Shown here in pieces: positions 1 to 6,188 of a DNA stretch of 59,899 nt. Under the pieces are notes generated by a model, which saw only the letters and a program-made list of their open reading frames with translations, was not told the DNA's origin and did not search any database. Each line of letters opens with the position of its first letter. Position 1 is the first letter of the stretch. The translations under genes were made by a program, and so were the position numbers. Source of the stretch: Chloroflexota bacterium (GTDB lineage Bacteria > Chloroflexota > UBA11872); contig JAJEGF010000037.1 in assembly GCA_022820025.1 (NCBI GenBank), forward strand, positions 1 through 59,899, given 5' to 3'.

Positions 1-83
1 TAGCCATATCGCTACTCCGTGTGGGTGGATACGTAAGTATAGCACTATTTACTATTTAAGTCAAATTTCTTATATAGCTAAGC

Positions 84-112
84 TTGACACAATAATCACC
101 TTGTGTTTTAAT
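84..112 (+). promoter_or_regulatory. Strong sigma-70 promoter of the Leu-type tRNA
   Basis: A perfect TTGACA (84-89) is followed after 17 bases by TTTAAT (107-112), one base off the TATAAT consensus. The stretch before it (45-80) is very AT-rich and could act as an UP element. The predicted start lies at about 119-121, right at the tRNA 5' end. This is the best consensus promoter I found in the window. Confidence 0.75.
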
Positions 113-120
113 TAGATGGT

Positions 121-209
121 GGGTCGGTGGCGGAATTGGTATACGCAGTGGCCTATCAAACCACGGTCCTCTCCAGGAATTGCGGGTTCGAATCCCGCCC
201 GACCCACCA
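121..209 (+). tRNA. Class II Leu-type tRNA with apparent anticodon AUC
   Basis: A full cloverleaf can be drawn. The acceptor stem is 121-127 with 199-205, followed by A73 at 206 and an encoded CCA (207-209). The D arm (128-146) has the same sequence pattern as bacterial tRNA-Leu. The long variable arm (165-181) has a TCCT/AGGA stem, and the T arm is 182-198. The anticodon stem is GTGGC (148-152) with ACCAC (160-164), where the last pair is a C-A mismatch. The 7-base loop CTATCAA (153-159) puts ATC at 34-36, which would read the Asp codon GAU, whereas A73, the D arm and the long arm are leucine identity features. A slipped reading as CAA (Leu) would need a badly paired stem. Function is uncertain. 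Confidence 0.8.
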
Positions 210-249
210 ATCAAACCTTAACACACAGGAGCCAGACTTAACAAGCCTG

Positions 250-831
250 TCAACTTGGCAGATTTGCCCTGGCGGTCACTAGTGCGTCGTTTGAGAATGT
301 GAGTTCGGCGTGTGAACGCAACAGAAAGTACGCAATGAGATCAGATGGTTGCTCCTGCTCAATACCGAACAATGCGGCATTTAGTGAATTCTGAGCGGCT
401 TTCAGTGAAACACACGCCTGAGCCATGTATGTTCTCGCTGATCCATAGGATATGCCAGGATGCACGTATTGACGATTAACGACATTTCCATTTGATTCAT
501 CCTGAAACGCTATATATTCAAGTTGACCCAGGTTGTCAACCGCGTAGTTGCAAAGGAGGATTTGTTCGGTGAATGTATCTCGACCGTAATCAAAATCTCC
601 CATGTTCAGCCCTGATTCGAATTCCAAAGCTCTTTGTGCAATTGGGCCAGTATGATCCGATATTTGCTTCCTGATCGTCACCAAGTTTGCAATAACTACA
701 TTATTGAGGGTATCGGCTTCCTGTCGTAGATTCATTACTTCCGACTGATCTGCTTCACTTGACTCAAATGGCTGGCAGGCCATAGCAAATACACTAAGCA
801 AAGCTAAAACGAAAACGTGGAGGCGAAACAT
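250..831 (-). CDS. Predicted lipoprotein of unknown function
   Basis: This is a 193-residue protein starting at ATG 831, which has AAAGG about 9 bases upstream; a GTG at 855 would add 8 residues without a better site. The N-terminus (MFRLHVFVLALLSVFAMAC) is a lipoprotein signal peptide with its lipobox ending at Cys19, so the mature protein should be anchored to the outer face of the membrane. The rest is mostly helical and polar, with no domain I recognise. Base composition is clearly more AT-rich than the core genes further right. It is divergent from the small ORF at 889. Its role is unknown. Confidence 0.7.
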   Translation of the reverse strand: MFRLHVFVLALLSVFAMACQPFESSEADQSEVMNLRQEADTLNNVVIANLVTIRKQISDHTGPIAQRALEFESGLNMGDFDYGRDTFTEQILLCNYAVDNLGQLEYIAFQDESNGNVVNRQYVHPGISYGSARTYMAQACVSLKAAQNSLNAALFGIEQEQPSDLIAYFLLRSHAELTFSNDALVTARANLPS

Positions 832-888
832 CAGGCAGAGCCTTTCGTTGTCCACTCGTCCGTTGAAGGACCGCCCTGAACGTCAGGG

Positions 889-1137
889 ATGGCGATACGA
901 ATAACCGAAAAGGATTTACTTTATGCTTGCCCTCCTAAAAGAAAGGCGGCCCTACACCGCTCGCTGAACCACGTCCCATTGCCACACGAGTCGTATCCAG
1001 CAAGCCATGTAAGGCCGCTGGGACGTGTCCGGCGCAAAGCGCCGCGACTCGTGTGGCAGCCGAAGTATATCACCGTTGCGCAAAATGCCGCGCGTCTGAT
1101 AGAATATTCGGGGGCAGGTCGGCTAGAGCATCCCTAA
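889..1137 (+). CDS. Doubtful small ORF spanning an inverted repeat
   Basis: This is an 82-codon open frame from ATG 889. A small perfect hairpin (874-879 with 883-888) sits immediately before the ATG, and I see no clear ribosome-binding site. The frame runs through a 14-bp inverted repeat (980-993 with 1045-1058), which makes part of the protein simply the translation of that repeat. The product is basic and resembles nothing I know. It may be non-coding. Confidence 0.25.
   Translation: MAIRITEKDLLYACPPKRKAALHRSLNHVPLPHESYPASHVRPLGRVRRKAPRLVWQPKYITVAQNAARLIEYSGAGRLEHP
980..1058. repeat. 14-bp inverted repeat with 51-bp spacer
   Basis: TGCCACACGAGTCG (980-993) is the exact reverse complement of 1045-1058. 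Inside the spacer a second pair, 971-978 with 1019-1026, and a small hairpin (1031-1035 with 1039-1043) add further self-complementarity. The structure could be the end of a small non-autonomous element or a folded RNA. I see no target-site duplication and no integron attC core. Confidence 0.6.
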
Positions 1138-1205
1138 CTGCGAAACTCGGCCTGCCGCCCGAAATGTAGTCCGATTGCATGGAGTTACAAATGATTTGGA
1201 ACCAC

Positions 1206-1236
1206 TTGACAATTGGGCACGGCACATTAGAGTGCC
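1206..1236 (+). promoter_or_regulatory. Probable promoter and operator of the coiled-coil gene
   Basis: TTGACA at 1206-1211 is followed after 16 bases by TAGAGT at 1228-1233, a 4/6 match to the -10 consensus. An inverted repeat GGCAC (1221-1225)/GTGCC (1232-1236) overlaps this -10 and could be a repressor site. The next gene starts at 1264 with GAGG at 1253-1256. Confidence 0.45.
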
Positions 1237-1263
1237 TGTACGCGCACAATACGAGGTTTGTTT

Positions 1264-1563
1264 ATGTCAGTTGAAGATCGCCTTGCAAACTTAGAGGAAT
1301 CCGTGTCTGGTTTGTTGCGCTCTTTTGATAAACACCTGGATACGGCTCTTAGTCAAACTGATATAAATAGTGGGATTTTGAATCTCCTTAAAGAGTCATT
1401 CGAACTAATAGAGAAAATAGATAGTCGAGTTGAAGTGCTTGAAGAACGCACTGGTGAAATTCAAGAAAATGTATCTGATATCAAAGAGCAGGTGGTTCGC
1501 ATGACGAGACAAGTTGACCGGCTCTATGAAATAATGACAAGTAAGGATCGTCAAGCGCCTTAG
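1264..1563 (+). CDS. Small coiled-coil protein, unknown function
   Basis: This is a 99-residue acidic protein starting at ATG 1264, with GAGG seven bases upstream; a TTG at 1258 is a less likely start. Nearly the whole chain has heptad-like hydrophobic spacing (for example LANLEESVSGLL near the start, and long runs of I/V and E/K in residues 40-90). This indicates an extended coiled coil, probably oligomeric. There is no signal peptide or transmembrane segment. The gene is AT-rich relative to the core and has its own promoter-like sequence. The shape recalls small accessory proteins of mobile elements, but I cannot assign a function. Confidence 0.6.
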   Translation: MSVEDRLANLEESVSGLLRSFDKHLDTALSQTDINSGILNLLKESFELIEKIDSRVEVLEERTGEIQENVSDIKEQVVRMTRQVDRLYEIMTSKDRQAP

Positions 1564-2379
1564 CGGGTCAAGCATACGTTCGGCAACAGACGGCGGGCTG
1601 TAGGTAGTTCCACCTGACAAGCGCGCAACCCCTGTAAACAAACTGGGTTCAGATAGTGGGTTGGTCCCATGGGGGTGCGCTGGCGAGAGAGGGTTTTTGG
1701 CGGATTTTTTGGGGGAATCGGCGCGAGTTTGGGGACAGGGCGCCTGGTGCGCAGCCCACGACGCGCCGGGGACGGTGGCTGGGCAGGCTCAAGACATGCG
1801 GCGCGAGGCTCAACAGGACGGCACGCAGGGCCCGGACGCAGGCCGACCAGGGACGACGCCAGCGGCGGGGCGTTTGAGGCGGCGGGCGGGTGAGAAGCGC
1901 GGGCACGAGGGGTTCCAACAGGGGCGGGGACAACGACATACTCGATTGTACACCAAATGATTACTGTGTCCTAGCGAGTGTGGAGCGAGAGTAGAGACGG
2001 AGCGGGGGCGGAAGGTGAGACTCCCGCCTCGGCAAGCTCAGGGCAGGCTCTCGGGGATCTCGGAGTGCCGAGGGGAGCAAGGCAGGAAAGGAGCAGCGTG
2101 GGTTAGCGAAGCGGCGGTCAAGGAACCGGGACGGGGGTGTGGTTTGACAGGCTCTCCAGCGACGCTGGGTGCGATGGGCTGTTGGCTGCTGCCGGGTCCC
2201 GGCTCCATTCGGCAGGCGCCGAGGTGGCGCAGGGGGCTTGGGGGACGAGGGGCGTTCCGCACGGGTCTTCAGAGGGGCGAGGAAGAGCGACGACGGAATG
2301 CCGCGGGGGAAGGGGTCTGACTAACGAGGCTCACGACCCGCGATCCAAGGGTTTGATGTCTTGATGCTATGATGCGGAG
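1564..2379. other. GC-rich stretch with no convincing gene
   Basis: About 800 bases lie between the coiled-coil gene and the first toxin-antitoxin module. Several overlapping open frames exist on both strands (1649-1960 and 2015-2364), but all give Arg/Gly/Pro-rich translations with no start signal, which is typical of chance frames at high GC. G-rich runs occur around 1694-1735. A motif CGGCAAGCTCAGGGCAGG near 2030-2048 has the look of a dispersed genomic repeat. I see no recognisable structured RNA. Confidence 0.5.
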
Positions 2380-2382
2380 ATG
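2355..2382 (+). promoter_or_regulatory. Four GATG repeats at 8-bp spacing over the antitoxin start; -10 TATGAT
   Basis: GATG occurs at 2355, 2363, 2371 and 2379, exactly one every 8 bases, and the last copy contains the ATG start codon at 2380. TATGAT at 2368-2373, preceded by TGC (an extended -10), is a 5/6 match to the -10 consensus and ends six bases before the ATG. The mRNA is therefore probably leaderless. Ribbon-helix-helix repressors often bind short repeats at 7-8 bp periods, so this is a plausible autoregulatory operator. Confidence 0.55.
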
Positions 2383-2607
2383 CGGACGACGGTGACGATT
2401 GACGATGACGTGCTGGCGGTTGCACGGGCCCTGGCCGGGCAGCGGGGCTGCAGCCTGGGGAGCGCCATATCGGAACTGGCCCGCCGCGGGTTCAGGACCC
2501 CCTCTCCGACTGGAGGCAGCCGCGATCGGACCGTATTCGACGTTCCGGCGGACGCGCTCCCGATTACCAGTGAGGACGTAGCCCGGTCGCTGGACGAGTG
2601 GCCGTAA
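2380..2607 (+). CDS. VapB-type ribbon-helix-helix antitoxin
   Basis: This is a 75-residue antitoxin. The N-terminal MRTTVTIDDDVLAVA is the beta strand and first helix of a ribbon-helix-helix (Arc/MetJ) DNA-binding fold, followed by a second helix at about 24-36. The C-terminal half, ending in SLDEWP, should wrap around and inhibit the PIN toxin. The start at 2380 is supported by the RHH alignment and by a -10 six bases upstream, with no Shine-Dalgarno. The stop overlaps the toxin start by 10 bases, so the two are translationally coupled. It probably represses its own promoter. Confidence 0.85.
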   Translation: MRTTVTIDDDVLAVARALAGQRGCSLGSAISELARRGFRTPSPTGGSRDRTVFDVPADALPITSEDVARSLDEWP

Positions 2608-3038
2608 CCGCGCTGCCGGACGTTAACGTCCTCATCGCCCTGGCGTGGCCGAACCATGTCCATCACGCGGCCGCCAGTGCATGGTTCCAGAAACGCCACG
2701 ACGACGGCTGGGCGACATGCACGTTGACGGAGGCGGGTTTCGTACGGGTGTCCTGTAATCCGTCGGTTGTCGGGCATACGGTCGGCCCGCTGGACGCCAT
2801 CGATATCCTGGCCAACCTGAGGCGTCTGGGCCGGCACACGTTCTGGCCGCTGGACCGGTCGGTTGTGGACCTGCCCGGGGCCATTGGGTCCAGGCTCCAG
2901 GGGTATCGACAGGTCAGCGACGCCGTTTTGTTGGCCGCCGCCATGCAGCACGGCGGACAGCTTGCGACGCTGGACGTGGGCCTCCAGCGGCTGGTTGCCC
3001 CCAGCCAGCGTTCGGCCGTCTCCATGATTCCGGTGTGA
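2598..3038 (+). CDS. VapC-type PIN-domain ribonuclease toxin
   Basis: This 146-residue PIN-domain protein starts at GTG 2598 inside the antitoxin gene. The acidic residues expected for a metal-dependent RNase are present: Asp8 (LPDVNVLIAL), Glu45 (TEAGFVRV), Asp108 (VSDAVLLAAA) and Asp126 (LATLDVGL). Family members cleave tRNA or rRNA when freed from the antitoxin and so halt growth. Length and domain order are typical for the subfamily whose antitoxin is CopG/RHH-like. The exact target cannot be told from the sequence. Confidence 0.88.
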   Translation: MAVTALPDVNVLIALAWPNHVHHAAASAWFQKRHDDGWATCTLTEAGFVRVSCNPSVVGHTVGPLDAIDILANLRRLGRHTFWPLDRSVVDLPGAIGSRLQGYRQVSDAVLLAAAMQHGGQLATLDVGLQRLVAPSQRSAVSMIPV

Positions 3039-3154
3039 TAAATCTCCAAATCCTCGGAAGCAGAGGAGAGGAGAGCCTGGGTTGGCAGGCATGACGAGGC
3101 CAATGTGACCGATCTAACGGGCCTTTGGTCTCAAGGCGGCGGAGAGGTTGCGGG

Positions 3155-4060
3155 TTAGGTTGCCTTGGGCTGCTGGTCGTTTGTATCGAGCGCCAGGTAG
3201 CGCTCGGCGAATGTTTGCAACCACTCGCCGGCGAACGGTCGCCAGGCCGATATCACCTGCGAGAGATCGAATGCCGAGAACGTGGCATGGCTGCGCAAAA
3301 AGGTCCGGTAGCGGTCAACTACGGCGCGACAGCGGTGGTCCTCCGGGTGAAACACGACCGAGAGGTGACCCGACCGAAATCGGCGCGACGGATGCTGAAG
3401 CAGCGACCATGCGAGCAGATGGTCACGCCATAGCTGGTTGTGCTCAATGTCGGCGACTGCTTCGTGAGAGGCGACCCGCCACGGACTATCGGGTGTCATC
3501 CAGCGACGGTAGGACGGTTTGTCGTAGCGGCGCTGGGAAAACGGCTCGGTCAGCTTGACCTCGATGCCGATGAATCCAGCGTGACCTCCGTCGCCCTCGT
3601 ATTCGACGAATACGTCAAATGCGGTGCGATCGTCCAGATACTCGTCGGCTGGCTGGGGCGCCCATTCGAACCGCACATCGGTGACGCGTTTCACGTGCGC
3701 GCCCCAGAGCGCGCGGACCATCTCGGTCGCCGCGTCGTGGTTGAGTGCCACCTCCCCGAAGAGGTTGAACGCCATGGGCTGGCTGGACAGCATGTTGCGC
3801 ATCAAGCGGAACTCGTCGACCGCCCCGGTTCCGGCCGCGACCCGCTGCCTGGCCAGTTGGAATATGTCGGCCGTGAGAAAGTTGAGCCCACGCGACGCAG
3901 CGACCTCGGTCAGCATTTTGCCGTATGGAGTCCGCGACGACGGGGATGGTCCGGTGCCGTACGCAACCCGCAACACGCGTGCGCGATACCAACTCTGATG
4001 CCGGCGCATGCGCCGTGTGAACTCGTCGTCGCGCTGGTACTGCGGGCCAATGTCTCTCAC
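3155..4060 (-). CDS. PD-(D/E)XK nuclease-superfamily protein (PGN_0703-like)
   Basis: A 301-residue soluble protein. Residues 145-172 carry a PD-(D/E)XK-like signature: Asp149 in AFDVFVEYEG and the Glu167-Val-Lys169 triad in IGIEVKLTEPF. The overall pattern resembles the PGN_0703 family, whose members are annotated as putative restriction endonucleases. An upstream conserved acidic position, Glu103 (LFGEVAL), may complete the site. No methyltransferase is adjacent; the neighbours are toxin-antitoxin modules, so a defence or mobile-element role is plausible. The substrate is unknown. Family assignment rests on motif recognition only. Confidence 0.65.
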   Translation of the reverse strand: MRDIGPQYQRDDEFTRRMRRHQSWYRARVLRVAYGTGPSPSSRTPYGKMLTEVAASRGLNFLTADIFQLARQRVAAGTGAVDEFRLMRNMLSSQPMAFNLFGEVALNHDAATEMVRALWGAHVKRVTDVRFEWAPQPADEYLDDRTAFDVFVEYEGDGGHAGFIGIEVKLTEPFSQRRYDKPSYRRWMTPDSPWRVASHEAVADIEHNQLWRDHLLAWSLLQHPSRRFRSGHLSVVFHPEDHRCRAVVDRYRTFLRSHATFSAFDLSQVISAWRPFAGEWLQTFAERYLALDTNDQQPKAT

Positions 4061-4713
4061 GCATCCACCCCGACTCGGCGTTGACGGCGGTTCGACCTGC
4101 TCGAACTCAGGCGCTGCCGGCGTTGAAGGCCAGCGGGGGATTATCGCCGTTGGGCGGCTGTTGGTTGGTCGGCGGGGCGGATGGACGACCGCGAGGCACA
4201 GGACGCGAGGTGTGGTTCGCCAGGCTCACCAGGAACGGGGATGGGCCAGGACTGCCAGGGCTGAGCTGGAATGCCGGGGATCAAGCTGAGCCACCACCAA
4301 CTCACGGACGAGGGATTGTGGTCGGGAAGAGCTCGCCCCGGGCGCCTGGGATACGCTGTGACGCCGCGCGCGTCGCTGGTGGTGCGGTCATCTCGTCCTA
4401 TCGCCTCTACCGCAGGCTCGGCCGCGCGCGCGAGCGCGACGTTCCGCCGACGGTCTGGCAACTTCGGCACTACTGGCACTTCTGCCGGAACTGCGCCGGC
4501 TGGCCGGAAGGACCGCCGAGCCAGTGGCGCTTCACGCGCGCATCGCCCGAACTGGCGCTGTGCCAAGCAAGCGTTGGTTTCGCGCGCATGAGTGCATGCA
4601 GCGAGGCGTCCATCGAATCAGACGAGGGATAGGCAGCGCCGCGAACCGTCTCGGATTAGCCGACGACGGGGTGCCACACGAAACCGTAATGGACGGTGAT
4701 TTCGGTCCATGGA
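4061..4713. other. Intergenic stretch, no supported gene
   Basis: About 650 bases separate the nuclease-like gene from the second toxin-antitoxin module. Open frames exist on both strands. The plus-strand frame ending at 4632 has a C-terminal part (from about 4380) that looks slightly protein-like (YRLYRRLGRARERD, then Trp- and His-rich residues) but has no start signal and no family resemblance. It may be the tail of a decayed gene. Confidence 0.4.
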
Positions 4714-4732
4714 TGTGTATGATGGATACACA
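4714..4732. promoter_or_regulatory. Perfect palindrome and -10 upstream of the second TA module
   Basis: TGTGTAT (4714-4720) and ATACACA (4726-4732) form a perfect 7-bp inverted repeat around GATGG. The left arm overlaps TATGAT (4718-4723), a good -10 hexamer, so a bound repressor would block RNA polymerase. The antitoxin GTG is at 4761. The string TGTATGATG inside this site recurs upstream of the third module (5581-5589). Confidence 0.6.
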
Positions 4733-4760
4733 CCAGTGCGGGTAGACTAAGGTCGGCGGC

Positions 4761-5036
4761 GTGGCGAGGGTTCAGTTGATCATTCCGGACGAGGACCGGG
4801 AACGGTTCGTCCGCCAAGCGCAGCGGGAGGGCCTGACGTTCAGCGCGTGGCTGCGGGCGGCGGCGCGCGATCGGCTGGAGGCGCGGGAGCGCGACCGACG
4901 TTTCCAAACGCGGGAGGACCTGCAACGGTTCTTTGAGGAGTGTGACGCACGCGAAGGCCCCGGGGTGGAGCCTGATTGGGACGAGCACAAGCGTGCAATC
5001 GAAGCGTCGCGTATCAAGGGTCTACCCAACGTATGA
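4761..5036 (+). CDS. Ribbon-helix-helix antitoxin
   Basis: A 91-residue protein starting at GTG 4761. The N-terminal MARVQLIIPDEDRERFVRQAQREG and the following LTFSAWLRAAARDRL fit the strand-helix-helix of an RHH DNA-binding domain. The charged C-terminal half (ERDRRFQTREDLQRFFEECD) should be the toxin-binding tail. Its stop overlaps the PIN toxin start by four bases (ATGA), the usual coupling in such pairs. The palindrome at 4714-4732 is its likely operator. Confidence 0.82.
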   Translation: MARVQLIIPDEDRERFVRQAQREGLTFSAWLRAAARDRLEARERDRRFQTREDLQRFFEECDAREGPGVEPDWDEHKRAIEASRIKGLPNV

Positions 5037-5422
5037 CCTACGTCGACACGAACGTGTTCATGTACGCGGTCGGGAGGCCGCATCCGCTGCAATCCCGCGC
5101 CCAGCAGTTCTTTCACGAGTCACTGCGCAGCCGCACGGCGCTCTTCGCCTCGGCAGAAGTCATTCAAGAGCTAATGCACGTCTATCTGTCAATGAACAGG
5201 CCGCACACCCTGGACCTGGCCCTGGAGCTGATTGAGGGGGTCGGCGTGGAGGTGTGGCCGCTCGAGGAGGGGGACGTACAACTCGCCCGGCGACTGCATC
5301 AGCGGCACCCCACGCTACACGCCAGGGACCTCTGCCACCTGGCCAGCTGCCAGAGGCACGGGGTGCGAGAGATCATGACCTTTGACGAGGGCCTGGCCGC
5401 CGCGGCGCCCGGGCGAAACTGA
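5033..5422 (+). CDS. PIN-domain toxin
   Basis: This is a 129-residue PIN-domain protein starting at the ATG overlapping the antitoxin stop; an upstream ATG in the same frame at 4976 would lie deep in the antitoxin gene and add residues absent from the fold. Acidic positions are Asp5 (YVDTNVFMYA), Glu46 (VIQELMHVY), Asp99 (HARDLCHLAS) and Asp118 (MTFDEGL). Family members are Mg-dependent RNases. The Cys and His around 100-105 (RDLCHLASCQRHG) follow the pattern of VapC-like toxins in GC-rich bacteria. Confidence 0.85.
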   Translation: MTYVDTNVFMYAVGRPHPLQSRAQQFFHESLRSRTALFASAEVIQELMHVYLSMNRPHTLDLALELIEGVGVEVWPLEEGDVQLARRLHQRHPTLHARDLCHLASCQRHGVREIMTFDEGLAAAAPGRN

Positions 5423-5582
5423 GCCGCCCGCTGGGCATCAAGGAAGGCGCCGAGGAATCTGGTCAGGCGTTGGCGGTTTGACGGGATCCGGATTGGGCGC
5501 ACAGGGATGACGAAAGGGCGAGCTCAAAGTGGGAGTGATGTAGCGACCCACTGCTGGATGATGATGTGTATCTTTAGTGTTG

Positions 5583-5588
5583 TATGAT
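5583..5588 (+). promoter_or_regulatory. -10 element TATGAT of the third TA module
   Basis: TATGAT ends seven bases before the ATG at 5596, so the transcript should begin at or next to the start codon (a leaderless mRNA). The same TATGATG heptamer stands upstream of the other two modules at 2368 and 4718. A related TGTGTAT lies at 5565-5571. No good -35 is visible. Confidence 0.45.
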
Positions 5589-5595
5589 GATAGAT

Positions 5596-5832
5596 ATGAA
5601 GGCTATACAGGTGACGTTTGACGAGGCGCTGCTGGAGCGGCTGGACCGGGATCCGGCGGTGCGGGAGCACGGGCGCTCGGCGGTGTTGCGGGAGGCGGCG
5701 GCGGAGTACCTGGTCCGCAAGGAAGCGGAGGTGATTGCCGACCGCTACCGCGCGGGCTACGGCGAAGGCGCCGCCAGCCTGGACACTGAGCTTGACGGGT
5801 GGACGGGCGAGGGCGTGTGGCCCCAGGGCTAG
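5596..5832 (+). CDS. RHH-type antitoxin of a MazF module
   Basis: A 78-residue protein beginning MKAIQVTFDEALLERLD, the strand and first helix of a ribbon-helix-helix domain; HGRSAVLREAAAEYL is the second helix. An ATG at 5584 would add four residues but overlaps the -10, so 5596 is preferred. The acidic and Trp-containing C-terminus (LDTELDGWTGEG) is the sort of tail that occupies the RNA site of MazF toxins. The toxin gene overlaps its end. Confidence 0.82.
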   Translation: MKAIQVTFDEALLERLDRDPAVREHGRSAVLREAAAEYLVRKEAEVIADRYRAGYGEGAASLDTELDGWTGEGVWPQG

Positions 5833-6155
5833 GCAACGGCCCGCGTCGCGGCGAGATCTGGCACTACGGGTTCAAGCGGCCCGACAAGCGGCGGCCGGTG
5901 GTCGTGCTGACGCGGCAGGAGGTGCTTCCGCTGCTCCACACGGCGATGGTGGCGCCGATCACATCGACGATTCGCGGCCTGCCGAGCGAGGTGATCGTGG
6001 GTGTGGACGAAGGGCTGCGACACGATTCCGCCGTCAACCTGGATCACGTGCAGACGGTGGAGCAGCGGTCGTTGCACCGCTATGTCGGGTCGCTGAGTCC
6101 GGCGAAAATGCGGCAGGTGTGCCGGGCGTTGGCCGTGGCCACCGGCTGCGCGTAG
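5817..6155 (+). CDS. MazF/PemK-family endoribonuclease toxin
   Basis: A protein of about 112 residues with the MazF core: RRGEIWHYGF near the start, then KRRPVVVLTRQEVL, the loop MVAPITSTIRGLPSEV, and VNLDHVQTVEQRSLHRYVGSLS. These are the conserved RGEIW, RPV and TxxRGxPxEV segments of sequence-specific mRNA interferases. GTG 5817 is chosen because GAGGG lies just upstream; GTG 5799 would add six residues. Either start overlaps the antitoxin stop. The cleavage sequence cannot be inferred. Confidence 0.88.
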   Translation: MAPGLGNGPRRGEIWHYGFKRPDKRRPVVVLTRQEVLPLLHTAMVAPITSTIRGLPSEVIVGVDEGLRHDSAVNLDHVQTVEQRSLHRYVGSLSPAKMRQVCRALAVATGCA

Positions 6156-6188
6156 TTTCGTGACGTGGGTTGCCGGAGGATGCGGTAA

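Noticed and set aside
889..1137. Possible integron attC site around the 14-bp inverted repeat
   Set aside because: The core GTTRRRY/RYYYAAC pair is not present at the arm ends, and no cassette array or integrase is seen.
1649..1960. Overlapping open frames on both strands
   Set aside because: Arg/Pro/Gly-rich translations in several frames at once, no start signals, no family resemblance: chance frames in GC-rich DNA.
4081..4632. A 183-codon open frame on the plus strand
   Set aside because: Composition looks random for most of its length and there is no ribosome-binding site; only the tail looks slightly protein-like.
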